A stretch of DNA of 32,560 nt, from assembly GCA_025210735.1 (NCBI GenBank), contig JAOARD010000031.1:1-32560 (forward strand). Reading direction: 5' to 3'. Below the pieces are notes generated by a model. It worked only from the letters and a program-made list of their open reading frames with translations, did no database searches and had not been told where the DNA came from. Numbering within the stretch: the stretch's first letter is position 1; every line of letters begins with the position of its first letter. This stretch comes from Bacteroidales bacterium. Lineage in GTDB: Bacteria > Bacteroidota > Bacteroidia > Bacteroidales > UBA6680. The position numbers and the translations under genes were made by a program. This document shows, piece by piece, positions 1 through 8,053 of the stretch.

Positions 1-22
1 ATAACTTTCTAAATCGACTCAT
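1..22 (-). CDS. tnpA: IS200/IS605-family transposase TnpA, N-terminal 7 codons only
   Basis: On the minus strand an ATG at 22-20 opens MSRFRKL and then leaves the window. This is the characteristic N-terminus of the small Y1 (HUH) transposase of IS200-like elements, which excises and inserts single-stranded DNA. The catalytic His-hydrophobic-His and Tyr residues lie outside the window. The upstream hairpins at 38-55, 71-100 and 103-123 fit the left end and leader of such an element. The call rests on the match of only seven residues plus the hairpin context. Confidence 0.7.
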
Positions 23-131
23 ATGCTATTCTTTTTTAAGTTGCGGGAACAACTTTCTTAAGATAGCAATGAGTCATTTAAAGGCAGAGCCCAATGACTC
101 TGACCACGCCCATAGGACGTGGTTTTATACA
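1..131 (-). mobile_element. Left end of an IS200/IS605-family insertion sequence
   Basis: Reading leftwards from about 131 there are three hairpins before the tnpA start. The first has arms 103-108 and 118-123 (ACCACG/CGTGGT). The second has arms 71-78 and 93-100 (GAGTCATT/AATGACTC) with an inner GGC/GCC pairing. The third, at 38-55 (AAGTTG-CGGGAA-CAACTT), lies just before the start codon. IS200-type elements lack terminal inverted repeats and are recognised through subterminal hairpins; a leader hairpin that limits transposase translation is known in the family. The outer boundary is inferred from where the DUF1016 homology stops (about 132). The right end is outside the window. Confidence 0.65.
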
Positions 132-776
132 TTAGAATAAAAAATCCTTCCCAAATTCCAGGATAAAGTCTTTTAAATTTGTTAAGATTGCTTTTTGGAA
201 ATTGTATTCACTATAATTATTTTTGAGTTGAAGGAATTCAAGAGAATAGATATCTCTAATATTGTTTGATATCTCTGGATATTTTTCTTTGGCTACAGGT
301 GAAATATTATTTTTCGACAGGATTGTCCTCTCATAAAACCCACTATTTAGTTGTCTTTGTAACTCTCTTTTAGAATAATTCTCTTTAGAACATAACCTTA
401 AGTAAAATTCTTTCTCTTCATCTGATTTGGTCTGTGAAAGGATTAATAAGTTATTTGTCCATCCGATTTCTCTCACCAGTGGTGAGAGTTTTTTGTTAGG
501 AGAATAAAATTCATAGAATTGTTTCATTCTCCATAAATTCTGAGATGAAAATCCCTTAGATTTAGGCTCCTTTTTCTTTAAATATAATGCTAAACTTTTA
601 ACAACAGAATTACCCCAGTTTGAATTATTACATTTATCTGAAATATATTTACCAATTTCCCAATACAAATCTATTAGTTCATTGTTAATTACTTTGACTG
701 CCTTTGCTCTAGCTTGAGATATTAAACTTTTAACCTCAGCAAAAGAGGATTCGTAGTTTTCCTCTAATTTATTCAT
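132..776 (-). pseudogene. DUF1016 (YhcG-type) nuclease gene, 3' half lost to IS insertion
   Basis: The 214-residue product has the DUF1016 N-terminal domain: an ARxKAVKVINNELIDLYWEIGK-like region near residues 23-45, then GFSSQNLWRMKQFY and a WTNNLLIL-type segment. Full-length relatives are about 330-380 residues and carry a C-terminal PDDEXK nuclease domain. Here the protein stops at FGKDFLF, just where that nuclease domain normally begins, and the next bases on the minus strand are the left end of the IS200-like element. It is therefore a truncated gene without a catalytic domain. DUF1016 proteins often accompany restriction-modification or mobile DNA. An N-terminal domain might still be made, but nuclease function should be lost. 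Confidence 0.8.
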
Positions 777-1167
777 ATACTAAATTTAGTAATTATGGTT
801 AGTTTTTCATAGAAAGTATAGGTTTATATTTTGGTTAGGTGTAAATGTGAGATAATCAGTAATGATGGCTGGTTTTTACTTACCCAAAACATTTGCTTCA
901 TCTACCTGCTCAGACAGTGCCCGTTGTGTTATGATAGAACAGAACTCTTACATGATTGCAGGATTTGGAACAGGATTTTAGGATTAAGGACAGGATTACA
1001 AGATGACAAGATTGCAGGATGGCAGGATGGCAGGATTAAGACATGATTGTGCTATGTTTCCTTCAAGGAGTTTGTTGTGGCGTGTAGTTTGTAAGTTTGA
1101 GCGGAATTGGTAACATATGTTCTGATTCCGCTCAATGTGATAGTGGTTTTGTTGTATTGTGTGTGTT
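777..1167. other. Intergenic region of 391 bp with CAGGAT repeat tract
   Basis: No convincing gene is seen. The open frame at 831-1046 is compositionally a product of the repeat tract, and the open frame reaching to 1052 on the minus strand mostly overlaps the aminotransferase-fold gene. The recognisable content is the repeat tract described separately at 913-1048. Confidence 0.6.
913..1048. repeat. Degenerate CAGGAT repeat tract, copy 1, with shared flank
   Basis: Positions 954-1048 contain six exact CAGGAT words plus variants (taggat, caagat) spaced 7-16 bp. The flank at 913-941 (gacagtg...gttatgatagaaca) recurs at 3945-3973 beside a second CAGGAT tract. Copy 1 lies downstream of the oxoamine synthase pair and copy 2 upstream of it. 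In copy 1 the shared flank precedes the tract; in copy 2 it follows. Confidence 0.8.
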
Positions 1168-2415
1168 TTAGTGTTGTATCATCTCTTTTATGTCTGTATG
1201 GTTGTATTCTCCTTTTTTGAGTTTGTCTGATACCTCTTTTAGCGATTTTACGGTGTATAGAATATCCTTTTTGGTGTGTGTTGTATTTGTCGCCAGTCTT
1301 ATAAGTATAACACCTTTTGGTACAACGGGGTATTTTACCATTGTGCAGAATATTCTGTAATTCTCGCGCAGGTCTATAATAAGTTTTATAGCCTGTTGTA
1401 TATCGCATTTAAGGTATACCGGGGTTATTGTTGCATCTGAGTCTCCTATATTTAGTCCGGCTCTGTTAAGTTCGCTCTTTAACAGTTTAATATTTTGCCA
1501 TAGATTTTTGCGTAGTTCCGGTTCGCGTTTAATTATCTCAAGGCGTTTAAGTGCTCCTATAACTACTGTAAGGGGCATAGCTCTGGAGTATATTTGCGAT
1601 CGCATATTGAATTTAAGATAGTGTATTACATCTTTATTGGCAGCTATAAAGGCTCCCATACTTGCCATTGATTTTGTAAAGGTTGTAAAGTATATATCTA
1701 TATCGTCTGTAACATCAAGGTGTTCACCTATTCCTCCTCCGTTTTTGCCCAGTGTGCCAAATCCATGTGCGTCATCTACAAGCAGACGGAAGTTATATCT
1801 CTTTTTAAGAGCGGCAATTTTATCTATTTTACCAATGCTGCCTACCATACCAAATATACCCTCTGATATTACCAGTATAGCGCCGTTCTGTTTCTCACAA
1901 AGCTTTGTTGCAGTAATGAGTCTCTTCTCAAGGCTCTCCATATCGTTATGTCTGTATACAAACTTTTTACCTATATGAAATCTGGTTCCGTCTATAATAG
2001 ATGCGTGGCACTCAGAATCATATATTATTACATCATTACGTCCTACAAGCGAGTCTATTAACGATATCATTGCCGGAAAACCAAGGTTAACAGCAAATGC
2101 CGCCTCTTTACCAACAAAATCAGCCAGTTGGTTCTCTAACTGCTGGTGGTATTTTGTGTGTCCTGACATCATTCTTGATCCCATTGGGTATGATGCACCC
2201 CACTTTGCCGATGCTTTACTATCGATCTTTTTCACTTCAGGGTGGTTGGCTAGCCCCAGATAGTTGTTTATGCTCCAAACCAACATCTCTTTGCCTCTGA
2301 ATTTCATATAGGTTTTAGTCTCGCCCTCTAACTCTGGATATACAAGGTAGCCGTATATCTGGTCTGAGCAGATACCTAGTTCGCCCAGATTTTTAATCTT
2401 ATTAAACAGATCCAT
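1168..2415 (-). CDS. Alpha-oxoamine synthase family PLP enzyme (serine palmitoyltransferase/KBL-like), copy A
   Basis: This 415-aa fold-type I PLP enzyme belongs to the alpha-oxoamine synthase family (8-amino-7-oxononanoate synthase, KBL, ALA synthase, serine palmitoyltransferase), which condenses an amino acid with an acyl-CoA or acyl-ACP with loss of CO2. Visible landmarks are the NNYLGLANHP motif (50-59), the ring-stacking His137 in YDSECHASI, D214 and H217 in VDDAHGFGTLG, and the Schiff-base Lys248 in TFTKSMASMGAF. In Bacteroidota close relatives are candidates for sphingolipid or sulfonolipid (cysteate acyltransferase) head-group synthesis. The substrate cannot be decided here, and no biotin genes or Tdh are adjacent. 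It is the downstream member of a tandem pair with the gene at 2501-3748. Confidence 0.9.
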   Translation of the reverse strand: MDLFNKIKNLGELGICSDQIYGYLVYPELEGETKTYMKFRGKEMLVWSINNYLGLANHPEVKKIDSKASAKWGASYPMGSRMMSGHTKYHQQLENQLADFVGKEAAFAVNLGFPAMISLIDSLVGRNDVIIYDSECHASIIDGTRFHIGKKFVYRHNDMESLEKRLITATKLCEKQNGAILVISEGIFGMVGSIGKIDKIAALKKRYNFRLLVDDAHGFGTLGKNGGGIGEHLDVTDDIDIYFTTFTKSMASMGAFIAANKDVIHYLKFNMRSQIYSRAMPLTVVIGALKRLEIIKREPELRKNLWQNIKLLKSELNRAGLNIGDSDATITPVYLKCDIQQAIKLIIDLRENYRIFCTMVKYPVVPKGVILIRLATNTTHTKKDILYTVKSLKEVSDKLKKGEYNHTDIKEMIQH

Positions 2416-2463
2416 TATGGTACGTTTTGTAATTGTAGATATTTGTTTTCATGTTCTGATAGA

Positions 2464-2492
2464 ATCCCCTGAACGGGATTGTGTCAGGGGAT
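2464..2492 (-). terminator. Terminator-like hairpin between the two oxoamine synthase genes
   Basis: Perfect 9-bp arms, ATCCCCTGA at 2464-2472 and TCAGGGGAT at 2484-2492, enclose an 11-nt loop 9 nt past the stop of copy B. There is no strong U-tract, so it may be a weak terminator, a processing site or an RNA-stabilising hairpin within a two-gene transcript. Confidence 0.5.
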
Positions 2493-2500
2493 ATTTTGTT

Positions 2501-3748
2501 TTACGACAACGTCATGTTGCTTATCTCTACTTTGTCGTATACGCCATTTTTAAGTTTATCTGATACCTCTTTAATTGATTTTACTGTATACATTATATCG
2601 GCATCGGTATGGCTTGTATTTGCCACTAATCTTATTAATATAATGCCTTTTGGAACAACGGGGTATTTTACCATTGAGCAGAATATTTTATAGTTCTCGC
2701 GCAGGTCTATTATTAGTTTCATAGCCTGATATACATCGCATTTAAGATACACTGGGGTAACTGTAGCGTCAGAGTCTCCTATATTAAGCCCTTCGTTTTT
2801 TAGCTCACTTTTTAGCTTGTTTATATTACGCCATAGTTTTTTGCGTAGTTCAGGCTCTCTTTTTATAATCTCAAGGCGTTTAAGTGCCCCTATAACTATT
2901 GGCATAGGCATAGATTTTGAGAATATCTGCGATCGCATATTCAGTTTAAGGTAGTATATTATATCTCTCTTAGCTGCTATAAAGGCTCCTATGCTAGCCA
3001 TTGATTTTGCAAAGGTTGAGAAGTATATGTCTATATCGTCTGTAACACCAAGATGCTCTCCAACTCCGCCTCCGTTTTTGCCCAGTGTACCAAATCCATG
3101 TGCGTCATCTACAAGCAGACGGAAGTTATACCGCTTTTTAAGGGCAGCAATTTTATCTATTTTGCCAATGTTGCCTACCATACCAAATATACCCTCTGAT
3201 ATTACCAGTATAGCGCCGTTCTGTTTCTCACAAAGCTTTGTTGCAGTAATGAGTCTCTTCTCAAGACTCTCCATATCGTTATGTTTGTATACAAATCGTT
3301 TTCCGCTATGAATTCTCATACCATCAATAATACATGCATGACAGTCGGAGTCGTATATTATTACATCGTTACGTCCTACAAGCGAGTCTATTAACGATAT
3401 CATTGCCTGAAAGCCAAGGTTAACGGCAAATGCTGCCTCTTTACCAACAAAATCAGCCAGTTCATCTTCTAATTGCTGATGGTATTTTGTCTGCCCCGAC
3501 ATTATACGCGATCCCATAGGGTAAGCTAATCCCCATTTTGCCGATGATTCGCAGTCGGCAGCTTTTACCTCAGGATGATTGGCTAATCCTAAGTAGTTGT
3601 TTATACTCCATACTAACATCTCTTTGCCTTTGAATTTCATATAGGGTTCAATTTCACCTTCCAGTTCTGGATATGCTATATATCCGAAAACATCAGTTGC
3701 ATACTCTCCTAACTCTCCAAGGTTCTTGGTTTTATCAAACAGATCCAT
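2501..3748 (-). CDS. Alpha-oxoamine synthase family PLP enzyme, copy B (tandem paralogue)
   Basis: Also 415 aa and collinear with copy A at a constant offset of 1333 bp, with about 83 amino-acid differences by hand count (about 80% identity). It keeps the stacking His137 (YDSDCHACI), D214/H217 and Lys248 (TFAKSMASIGAF). It differs around residues 15-25 and 62-75 and in the last 12 residues, where substrate or partner specificity could differ. Residues 156-228 are almost identical to copy A, unlike the rest, which suggests gene conversion. It lies 85 bp upstream of copy A and is probably the first gene of a two-gene operon. Confidence 0.9.
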   Translation of the reverse strand: MDLFDKTKNLGELGEYATDVFGYIAYPELEGEIEPYMKFKGKEMLVWSINNYLGLANHPEVKAADCESSAKWGLAYPMGSRIMSGQTKYHQQLEDELADFVGKEAAFAVNLGFQAMISLIDSLVGRNDVIIYDSDCHACIIDGMRIHSGKRFVYKHNDMESLEKRLITATKLCEKQNGAILVISEGIFGMVGNIGKIDKIAALKKRYNFRLLVDDAHGFGTLGKNGGGVGEHLGVTDDIDIYFSTFAKSMASIGAFIAAKRDIIYYLKLNMRSQIFSKSMPMPIVIGALKRLEIIKREPELRKKLWRNINKLKSELKNEGLNIGDSDATVTPVYLKCDVYQAMKLIIDLRENYKIFCSMVKYPVVPKGIILIRLVANTSHTDADIMYTVKSIKEVSDKLKNGVYDKVEISNMTLS

Positions 3749-4116
3749 TGTAAATTATATTGGTTTATATATATAAGATATTACATTTATGAACACAAGT
3801 CAATAACAGAAACCGTTTATATATGAGAAAAACAGAATTGGGACAGGATTAGGACAGGATAACAGGATTTCAGGATGGCAGGATTGGGACAGGATTTCAG
3901 GATAACAGGATTTCAAGATTAAGAAGAGATTTACTGGTAGCTCCGACAGTGACGGTTGTATTATGATAGAACATTACTTTGACAATTCGCTCTACTCTAA
4001 GCGAGATTGGTTTATGGTATATTCTACATTATCATTGCTTTGTCTATTCTCAATAGACCTCTTCTTCTACGCTAAGAGATCGCTATATCTCTTTATTTGA
4101 TACTGTTAGTGGTTGG
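3749..4116. other. Intergenic region of 368 bp: promoter region of copy B, repeat tract, paired hairpins
   Basis: No gene is seen. Besides the CAGGAT tract (3832-3924) there are two adjacent hairpins: GTCTATT-CTC-AATAGAC at 4042-4058 and AAGAGAT-CGCTAT-ATCTCTT at 4074-4093. The second lies 24 nt past the stop of the ankyrin gene on the minus strand and may serve as its 3' end; neither has a good U-tract. Confidence 0.5.
3832..3973. repeat. Degenerate CAGGAT repeat tract, copy 2, with shared flank
   Basis: Positions 3832-3924 hold eight exact CAGGAT words, mostly 8-11 bp apart. They are followed at 3945-3973 by the block gacagtg...tattatgatagaaca that is also at 913-941. The tract lies upstream of the oxoamine synthase pair. 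Confidence 0.8.
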
Positions 4117-4641
4117 CTATTTTGTGTATTTATCAAGTAGTTTAATAAGTTCAGGGTTTTTTATCTCTTTTACTGCATAGTCATAAGCGGTAAATGTTGA
4201 TATGCGCGGGTCGCCTTCGCTATATTGTTCATAGATAGTGGGGTCTGCTCCTTTTTGCAGAAGATACTCTATAAAATTGAGGTTGGTATGGTTGTCTGAT
4301 ATAAATCTTGCAATTGCAGTTCTGTCATATCTGTTTTTTGCATTTATATTGGCACCATTCTCTATTAGTAGCTTAGCAATGTCTGTATCTCCATTTTTGC
4401 AGCAGGTTATAAGGGGTGTATCTGTATAGATATCTCTATTGTTCAGATCAGCTCCTTTTGTTATACAGTACTCTGCAATATCTCTGTTTTTAAAAATACA
4501 TGCTACATTAAGTGGGGTTCCTATGTCGTGTATAACACAATTAACGCCAAGTTTTTCAAGTATCTCAATTACCTCAGTGTTCTTACCCCGTTTAATCTTA
4601 AGTCTTAAACTATTGGCTAGTTTTATCTCGTTATCTGTCAT
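4117..4641 (-). CDS. Ankyrin-repeat protein
   Basis: This 174-aa protein is built of about four to five ankyrin repeats. TPLNVACIFKNRDIAEYCI, TPLITCCKNGDTDIAKLLI and TAIARFISDNHTNLNFIEYL are separated by the typical GADLNNRD, GANINAKN and GADPTIYE turns. There is no signal peptide or membrane segment, so it is probably cytosolic and a protein-interaction module. The partner is unknown. It stands alone on the minus strand. Confidence 0.9.
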   Translation of the reverse strand: MTDNEIKLANSLRLKIKRGKNTEVIEILEKLGVNCVIHDIGTPLNVACIFKNRDIAEYCITKGADLNNRDIYTDTPLITCCKNGDTDIAKLLIENGANINAKNRYDRTAIARFISDNHTNLNFIEYLLQKGADPTIYEQYSEGDPRISTFTAYDYAVKEIKNPELIKLLDKYTK

Positions 4642-4787
4642 TGTTTTTTTATACTATTTACCTTATAACAAGGTGGTTTAAATATGAATGCTTTTTTAAT
4701 AGCTATACCTCTATTACATCGTGCTCAGAGTCATGACCAGTAATATATGCTTTTAGTCTTCTTTTATCCTCAATATTCATTGTCTGT

Positions 4788-5456
4788 TTATCTCTTTTCC
4801 CAATATATCTTGCCTTTGGTAAATGTTCCGTTGTTCCATACTAACACCATTCTATCGCCTATACCATACTCTCTGTATGCTTCCTGTCCGTCCATATTAC
4901 CCCATTTGGCAATAATATTCTTTCCTCTGCGTGGTAGTTGATATATTACCGATGCATATGTTTCATCTTCTCCCATTTTCTTTAGTTTAGCCTCTTTATT
5001 ATCGCCTAAAAAATCGTCAAAAACGTCTGGTATTACTTTGTCTCTATCTATTGGTTTATAGCTTTTCCCGTTATACTCATAAAAACATAGGCTTCCTACA
5101 ACAGCACCTAAGGTATGGTGATCCTCACAGTATACAGCAATAAATTTATTTCCGTTTTTCAGGTTCCAATAACACATCTGGAATCTTCCCTCGAAAAAAC
5201 CGGTAAGACTCAGATAACCATTCCTTATATCAACCACATTAAAGGCGTAATTTACACCATCAATATTCAAATCCTTATGTGCATCATCGTCAGATCTGTT
5301 ATCTATAGATTGTTTTACTATTTTTTCGCGCTCATATTTAGATATATTCATAATAGCGCTATCGGGTACGTTCTTAAAGAAGTGGATAATATTCTGTGAA
5401 TATCCACTTGCTGTTATGCTTAACGCTGCAATAAGGGTTACTATAATCTTTTTCAT
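4788..5456 (-). CDS. Secreted protein of unknown function (possibly DUF3256-like)
   Basis: This 222-aa product has a clear signal peptide (MKKIIVTLIAALSITASGYS, cleavage near residue 20). The mature N-terminus FFKNVPDSAIMNISKYEREK resembles the 'MPDS...' start of Bacteroidota DUF3256 proteins; this is from memory and uncertain. The rest is probably a beta-rich periplasmic or exported domain with repeated KNGNKF/YNGKSY-type hairpins. The start codon sits inside unit 1 of the 92-bp leader repeat (5454-5728), so that array is the 5' region of this gene. Confidence 0.75.
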   Translation of the reverse strand: MKKIIVTLIAALSITASGYSQNIIHFFKNVPDSAIMNISKYEREKIVKQSIDNRSDDDAHKDLNIDGVNYAFNVVDIRNGYLSLTGFFEGRFQMCYWNLKNGNKFIAVYCEDHHTLGAVVGSLCFYEYNGKSYKPIDRDKVIPDVFDDFLGDNKEAKLKKMGEDETYASVIYQLPRRGKNIIAKWGNMDGQEAYREYGIGDRMVLVWNNGTFTKGKIYWEKR

Positions 5457-5728
5457 ATGTCTAAATTTGTTTTTTAAAGGTCATATGGAACTCGCATAAT
5501 TTAATCATTCACGTGTATGTGAAAATTCTTTCTCCTGCTTCGTTTCATCTGTTTATATTTGTTTTTCATTTGTCAGATGGAACTCCGCATAATAATCATC
5601 CTCGTGTGTGTGAATGACTATTCTCATGTTTCGTTTCATATGTCTAAATTTGTCTTTTAAAGGTCAGATGTAACTCCGTATTTATAATCATCCTCCTGTG
5701 TTTGAAAACTCTTTACCATACTTAGTTT
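5454..5728 (-). repeat. Three tandem copies of a 91-92-bp leader repeat carrying start codons
   Basis: The units are 5454-5545, 5546-5636 and 5637-5728; each begins on the plus strand with cat(a/c)tgt..a(a/t)atttgt and ends in a gttt- block. A fourth, shortened copy is at 10647-10715. On the minus strand each unit ends next to an ATGAAA context, and the last one supplies the real start codon of the secreted-protein gene at 4788-5456. The upstream ATGs open short frames of about 24, 28 and 15 codons. The array could be a duplicated leader or a set of leader peptides. It fills most of the 351-bp gap 5457-5807. Confidence 0.85.
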
Positions 5729-5743
5729 CATACAGTTGTTTTG

Positions 5744-5789
5744 TTTTTGGTTTAAGAGGAGTGTAAAACAGCTTCTCTTAAACCAAAAA
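5744..5789. terminator. Long inverted repeat downstream of the 508-aa gene
   Basis: The arms 5744-5758 (TTTTTGGTTTAAGAG) and 5775-5789 are a perfect 15-bp inverted repeat, extendable inward by three pairs including one G-U pair. It lies 19 nt past the stop of the minus-strand gene at 5808-7334. Transcribed in that direction the hairpin is followed by A-rich rather than U-rich sequence, so it is a terminator-like or 3'-end-stabilising structure rather than a textbook terminator. Confidence 0.55.
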
Positions 5790-5807
5790 ATTACAACAGG
5801 GATATTA

Positions 5808-7334
5808 CTACACCTTACCAAACGGGAATAATGAACCTGTAACTATTCCATCAGATTCTGGTGCCGATTCTATATATTTATCGTGATATGTTACCGGAAC
5901 AAGATTCCACTCATCTGTATCTTTGAACTCTTTAATTATAGCCTCTCTTGCCGCTGATGCTTTGCTATTATCGCTGTTTCTTAGTTTATCTGCTATAAGC
6001 CACTTGCTATCTACAGGTTTAATGTTTACAAGAAGAATCTCTTCGTTATTCAGTTTTGCACTTTTGGGTACGTTTTTAGATTCTGTTCCTAACATTACTG
6101 CAAAGCTATCGTCGTTATAGAATCTATCTTTAACAAGGAAGCTATCTGCATTATGGTTTGCATGGTTCTCTTTGTTTATCCACAACTCTATATTATCATC
6201 TCTGAACTCAATTGTAGTATGATTATTTCTTAACATAAAGTCTTTAAAGGTCTGATGCTGTATTGCTATTTGCGATGTAGTATTTATAAGCGCCATGGCA
6301 AAATGCTCATGTATTATCTTAAACGGAACCTTTCCGCAGAACTCCATATAGAACTCTACTCCAAGGCCATTATATTCAAGATTCTCATCCAGACTCTTTT
6401 TAGAGTATACATCTGTTAATCCGTCGGTTATTAATATTGTTGAGTTATCGGTATATATAACCCTCATCTTTGCGGAGCTATGTGTTGTGCTATCCTCAGG
6501 CCATGAGTGATCTCTGAATCCACCAATACGCAGGTATAATACACGTTCGTCCATATCGCCAATTGAACGAAACAGATCATGGCGCATTTTTACCGCCTCA
6601 TTATGCGAATCTTTACGTTTCTTAAATTCTGGTTCCAGTTCAATATCAAATATGGTCTGCTTTTTCATACCATACTGCTCCATTGCGGGCTCTGACTGTA
6701 TCTCAATTTTGTTATCGCAATAGCTTATATATAAACTTTCTGGTTTATCCTCCAGTTTACTATATATAGACTTTACTATTTCGTTATCGTCCGGAGCAAA
6801 GAAATCATATGATGAAGGAGTATTGTTTACCCACTCTGTACACTCAATAAAACTTCCCAGTTCATCAGCCTCCTGTCTGAATCTTATTACTGTCTCTGTT
6901 CTGTATTCTTCTCCGTTTTCTTTTGCTTCCTGAGCTGCAAACGATTGTTCTATCCCATTTTTCAGATCATCTATAAGCTCTGTTATACCAAAGGCTTTAA
7001 CATTAAACTCACCTCCTTTTTCAAAGTTTATATTTATTTTTGTATCAGCAGGGTAGATACTCTTTAATTTCATAAAAACATCTCCAACTATATCTTCTAT
7101 TGGCTCTGTATGTTCTTCAAAATCGCTATCACTGCATTTATTAAGTTTTTCACAATTCATTACTGTTATCAATACATCATCTTCATAGAAGTTTATTATA
7201 CCTCCTGAATATCCGTATGAGTCAGTTTTGATATCTGTAACGTAACGTCTTCCTTCAACAAGCAGTGCGTCTATTCTCTCCATTACCGACCCTGTAATCT
7301 CTTTAAGCTTCTCTTTTTCTTCTATCTCTGTCAT
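5808..7334 (-). CDS. Large cytosolic protein of unknown function with SUFU-like C-terminal part
   Basis: This 508-aa acidic protein has no signal peptide or membrane segment. Two regions look alike: residues about 40-120 (GIINFYEDDVLITVMN then DVFMKLKSIYPADTKININF) and about 145-225 (TVIRFRQEADELGSFIEC then IVKSIYSKLEDKPESLYISY), suggesting an internal duplication. The region about 260-450, with ILITDGLTDVYSK and YNGLGVEFYMEF, recalls the suppressor-of-fused (SUFU) domain found in some bacterial immunity-type proteins; this is a tentative pattern match. It is the last gene of a probable operon with three membrane proteins upstream (8446 to 7390). Confidence 0.75.
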   Translation of the reverse strand: MTEIEEKEKLKEITGSVMERIDALLVEGRRYVTDIKTDSYGYSGGIINFYEDDVLITVMNCEKLNKCSDSDFEEHTEPIEDIVGDVFMKLKSIYPADTKININFEKGGEFNVKAFGITELIDDLKNGIEQSFAAQEAKENGEEYRTETVIRFRQEADELGSFIECTEWVNNTPSSYDFFAPDDNEIVKSIYSKLEDKPESLYISYCDNKIEIQSEPAMEQYGMKKQTIFDIELEPEFKKRKDSHNEAVKMRHDLFRSIGDMDERVLYLRIGGFRDHSWPEDSTTHSSAKMRVIYTDNSTILITDGLTDVYSKKSLDENLEYNGLGVEFYMEFCGKVPFKIIHEHFAMALINTTSQIAIQHQTFKDFMLRNNHTTIEFRDDNIELWINKENHANHNADSFLVKDRFYNDDSFAVMLGTESKNVPKSAKLNNEEILLVNIKPVDSKWLIADKLRNSDNSKASAAREAIIKEFKDTDEWNLVPVTYHDKYIESAPESDGIVTGSLFPFGKV

Positions 7335-7389
7335 ATTTATTTAGTTTATAAATCTGCTTAAGCAGATGTATGTATATCTGTTATTGTTT

Positions 7390-7650
7390 TTATGGCTGTA
7401 TAGCGTTCCAGAATAGTACACCCATTATTATTGCAGCTATAACTGAATTTATTGAGAATAGCAATGCAGCTTCTTTTTTCTTTATTATAAGAAGAATGAG
7501 GGCTATAACCATATTTATTATGAATGCTAATGGTACTACAAATATTATATATATAGCAACACCGTTTGCTGGTTTTACACCTGATGTCCAGAGCCAAATT
7601 AGCATGAAATCTATTATTGCAAGTATTAATAATTTTATAGGGAGTTTCAT
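7390..7650 (-). CDS. Small membrane protein with three predicted helices
   Basis: This 86-aa protein is almost entirely hydrophobic. Segments at about 5-20 (IKLLILAIIDFMLIWLW), 29-55 (VAIYIIFVVPLAFIINMVIALILLII) and 62-83 (ALLFSINSVIAAIIMGVLF) are predicted transmembrane helices, with KKKE between the last two. It starts 12 nt after the DUF2752 gene, so the two are probably co-transcribed. No family was recognised. A competing antisense frame at 7370-7666 is judged a shadow. Confidence 0.65.
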   Translation of the reverse strand: MKLPIKLLILAIIDFMLIWLWTSGVKPANGVAIYIIFVVPLAFIINMVIALILLIIKKKEAALLFSINSVIAAIIMGVLFWNAIQP

Positions 7651-7662
7651 GTTTATATTATT

Positions 7663-8046
7663 TTAAGTTAATAGCTTATATAGTACAATAGATGTAGCTA
7701 AAAAGGATGTTGCTATATCTGTGTTTCTGATTAATCTGACTCTTTGTTGAGTGTGTATAAGATAACTAATGGTTGGTCTGATTATTAACTGAGATGTAAA
7801 TAGTATAAACAGCATTGTGTGTTTAAAATTTATACCTGTTATATTGCCATTCAGTAGTGATTTAAATGATCTTGTAAGTCCACATGTAGGGCACTCTATA
7901 CCTGCCTTAGCGTATGGACATGTTAATGTTACTATATTGGTTTTGAGTATTATTATAAGAGCAACAATGGCAAGAAACAGTAGCAGATTGAATATATGAT
8001 AGTCGCTGTTTGGTCTGCTTAGTTGTATCTTAAACCAGGTTAACAT
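7663..8046 (-). CDS. DUF2752 membrane protein
   Basis: This 127-aa membrane protein carries the DUF2752 signature at residues about 43-62: CPYAKAGIECPTCGLTRSF, with the paired cysteine motifs and the conserved G-TR. One helix lies before the motif (residues 19-37, FNLLLFLAIVALIIIL), one follows it (about 76-93) and one is at the C-terminus. The function of the family is unknown. The gene begins 7 nt after the preceding membrane-protein gene and is followed after 12 nt by another, indicating tight operon packing. Confidence 0.85.
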   Translation of the reverse strand: MLTWFKIQLSRPNSDYHIFNLLLFLAIVALIIILKTNIVTLTCPYAKAGIECPTCGLTRSFKSLLNGNITGINFKHTMLFILFTSQLIIRPTISYLIHTQQRVRLIRNTDIATSFLATSIVLYKLLT

Positions 8047-8053
8047 ATATACT

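Noticed and set aside
831..1046. 71-codon plus-strand frame
   Set aside because: Its second half is the CAGGAT repeat tract translated, and the first half lacks protein character.
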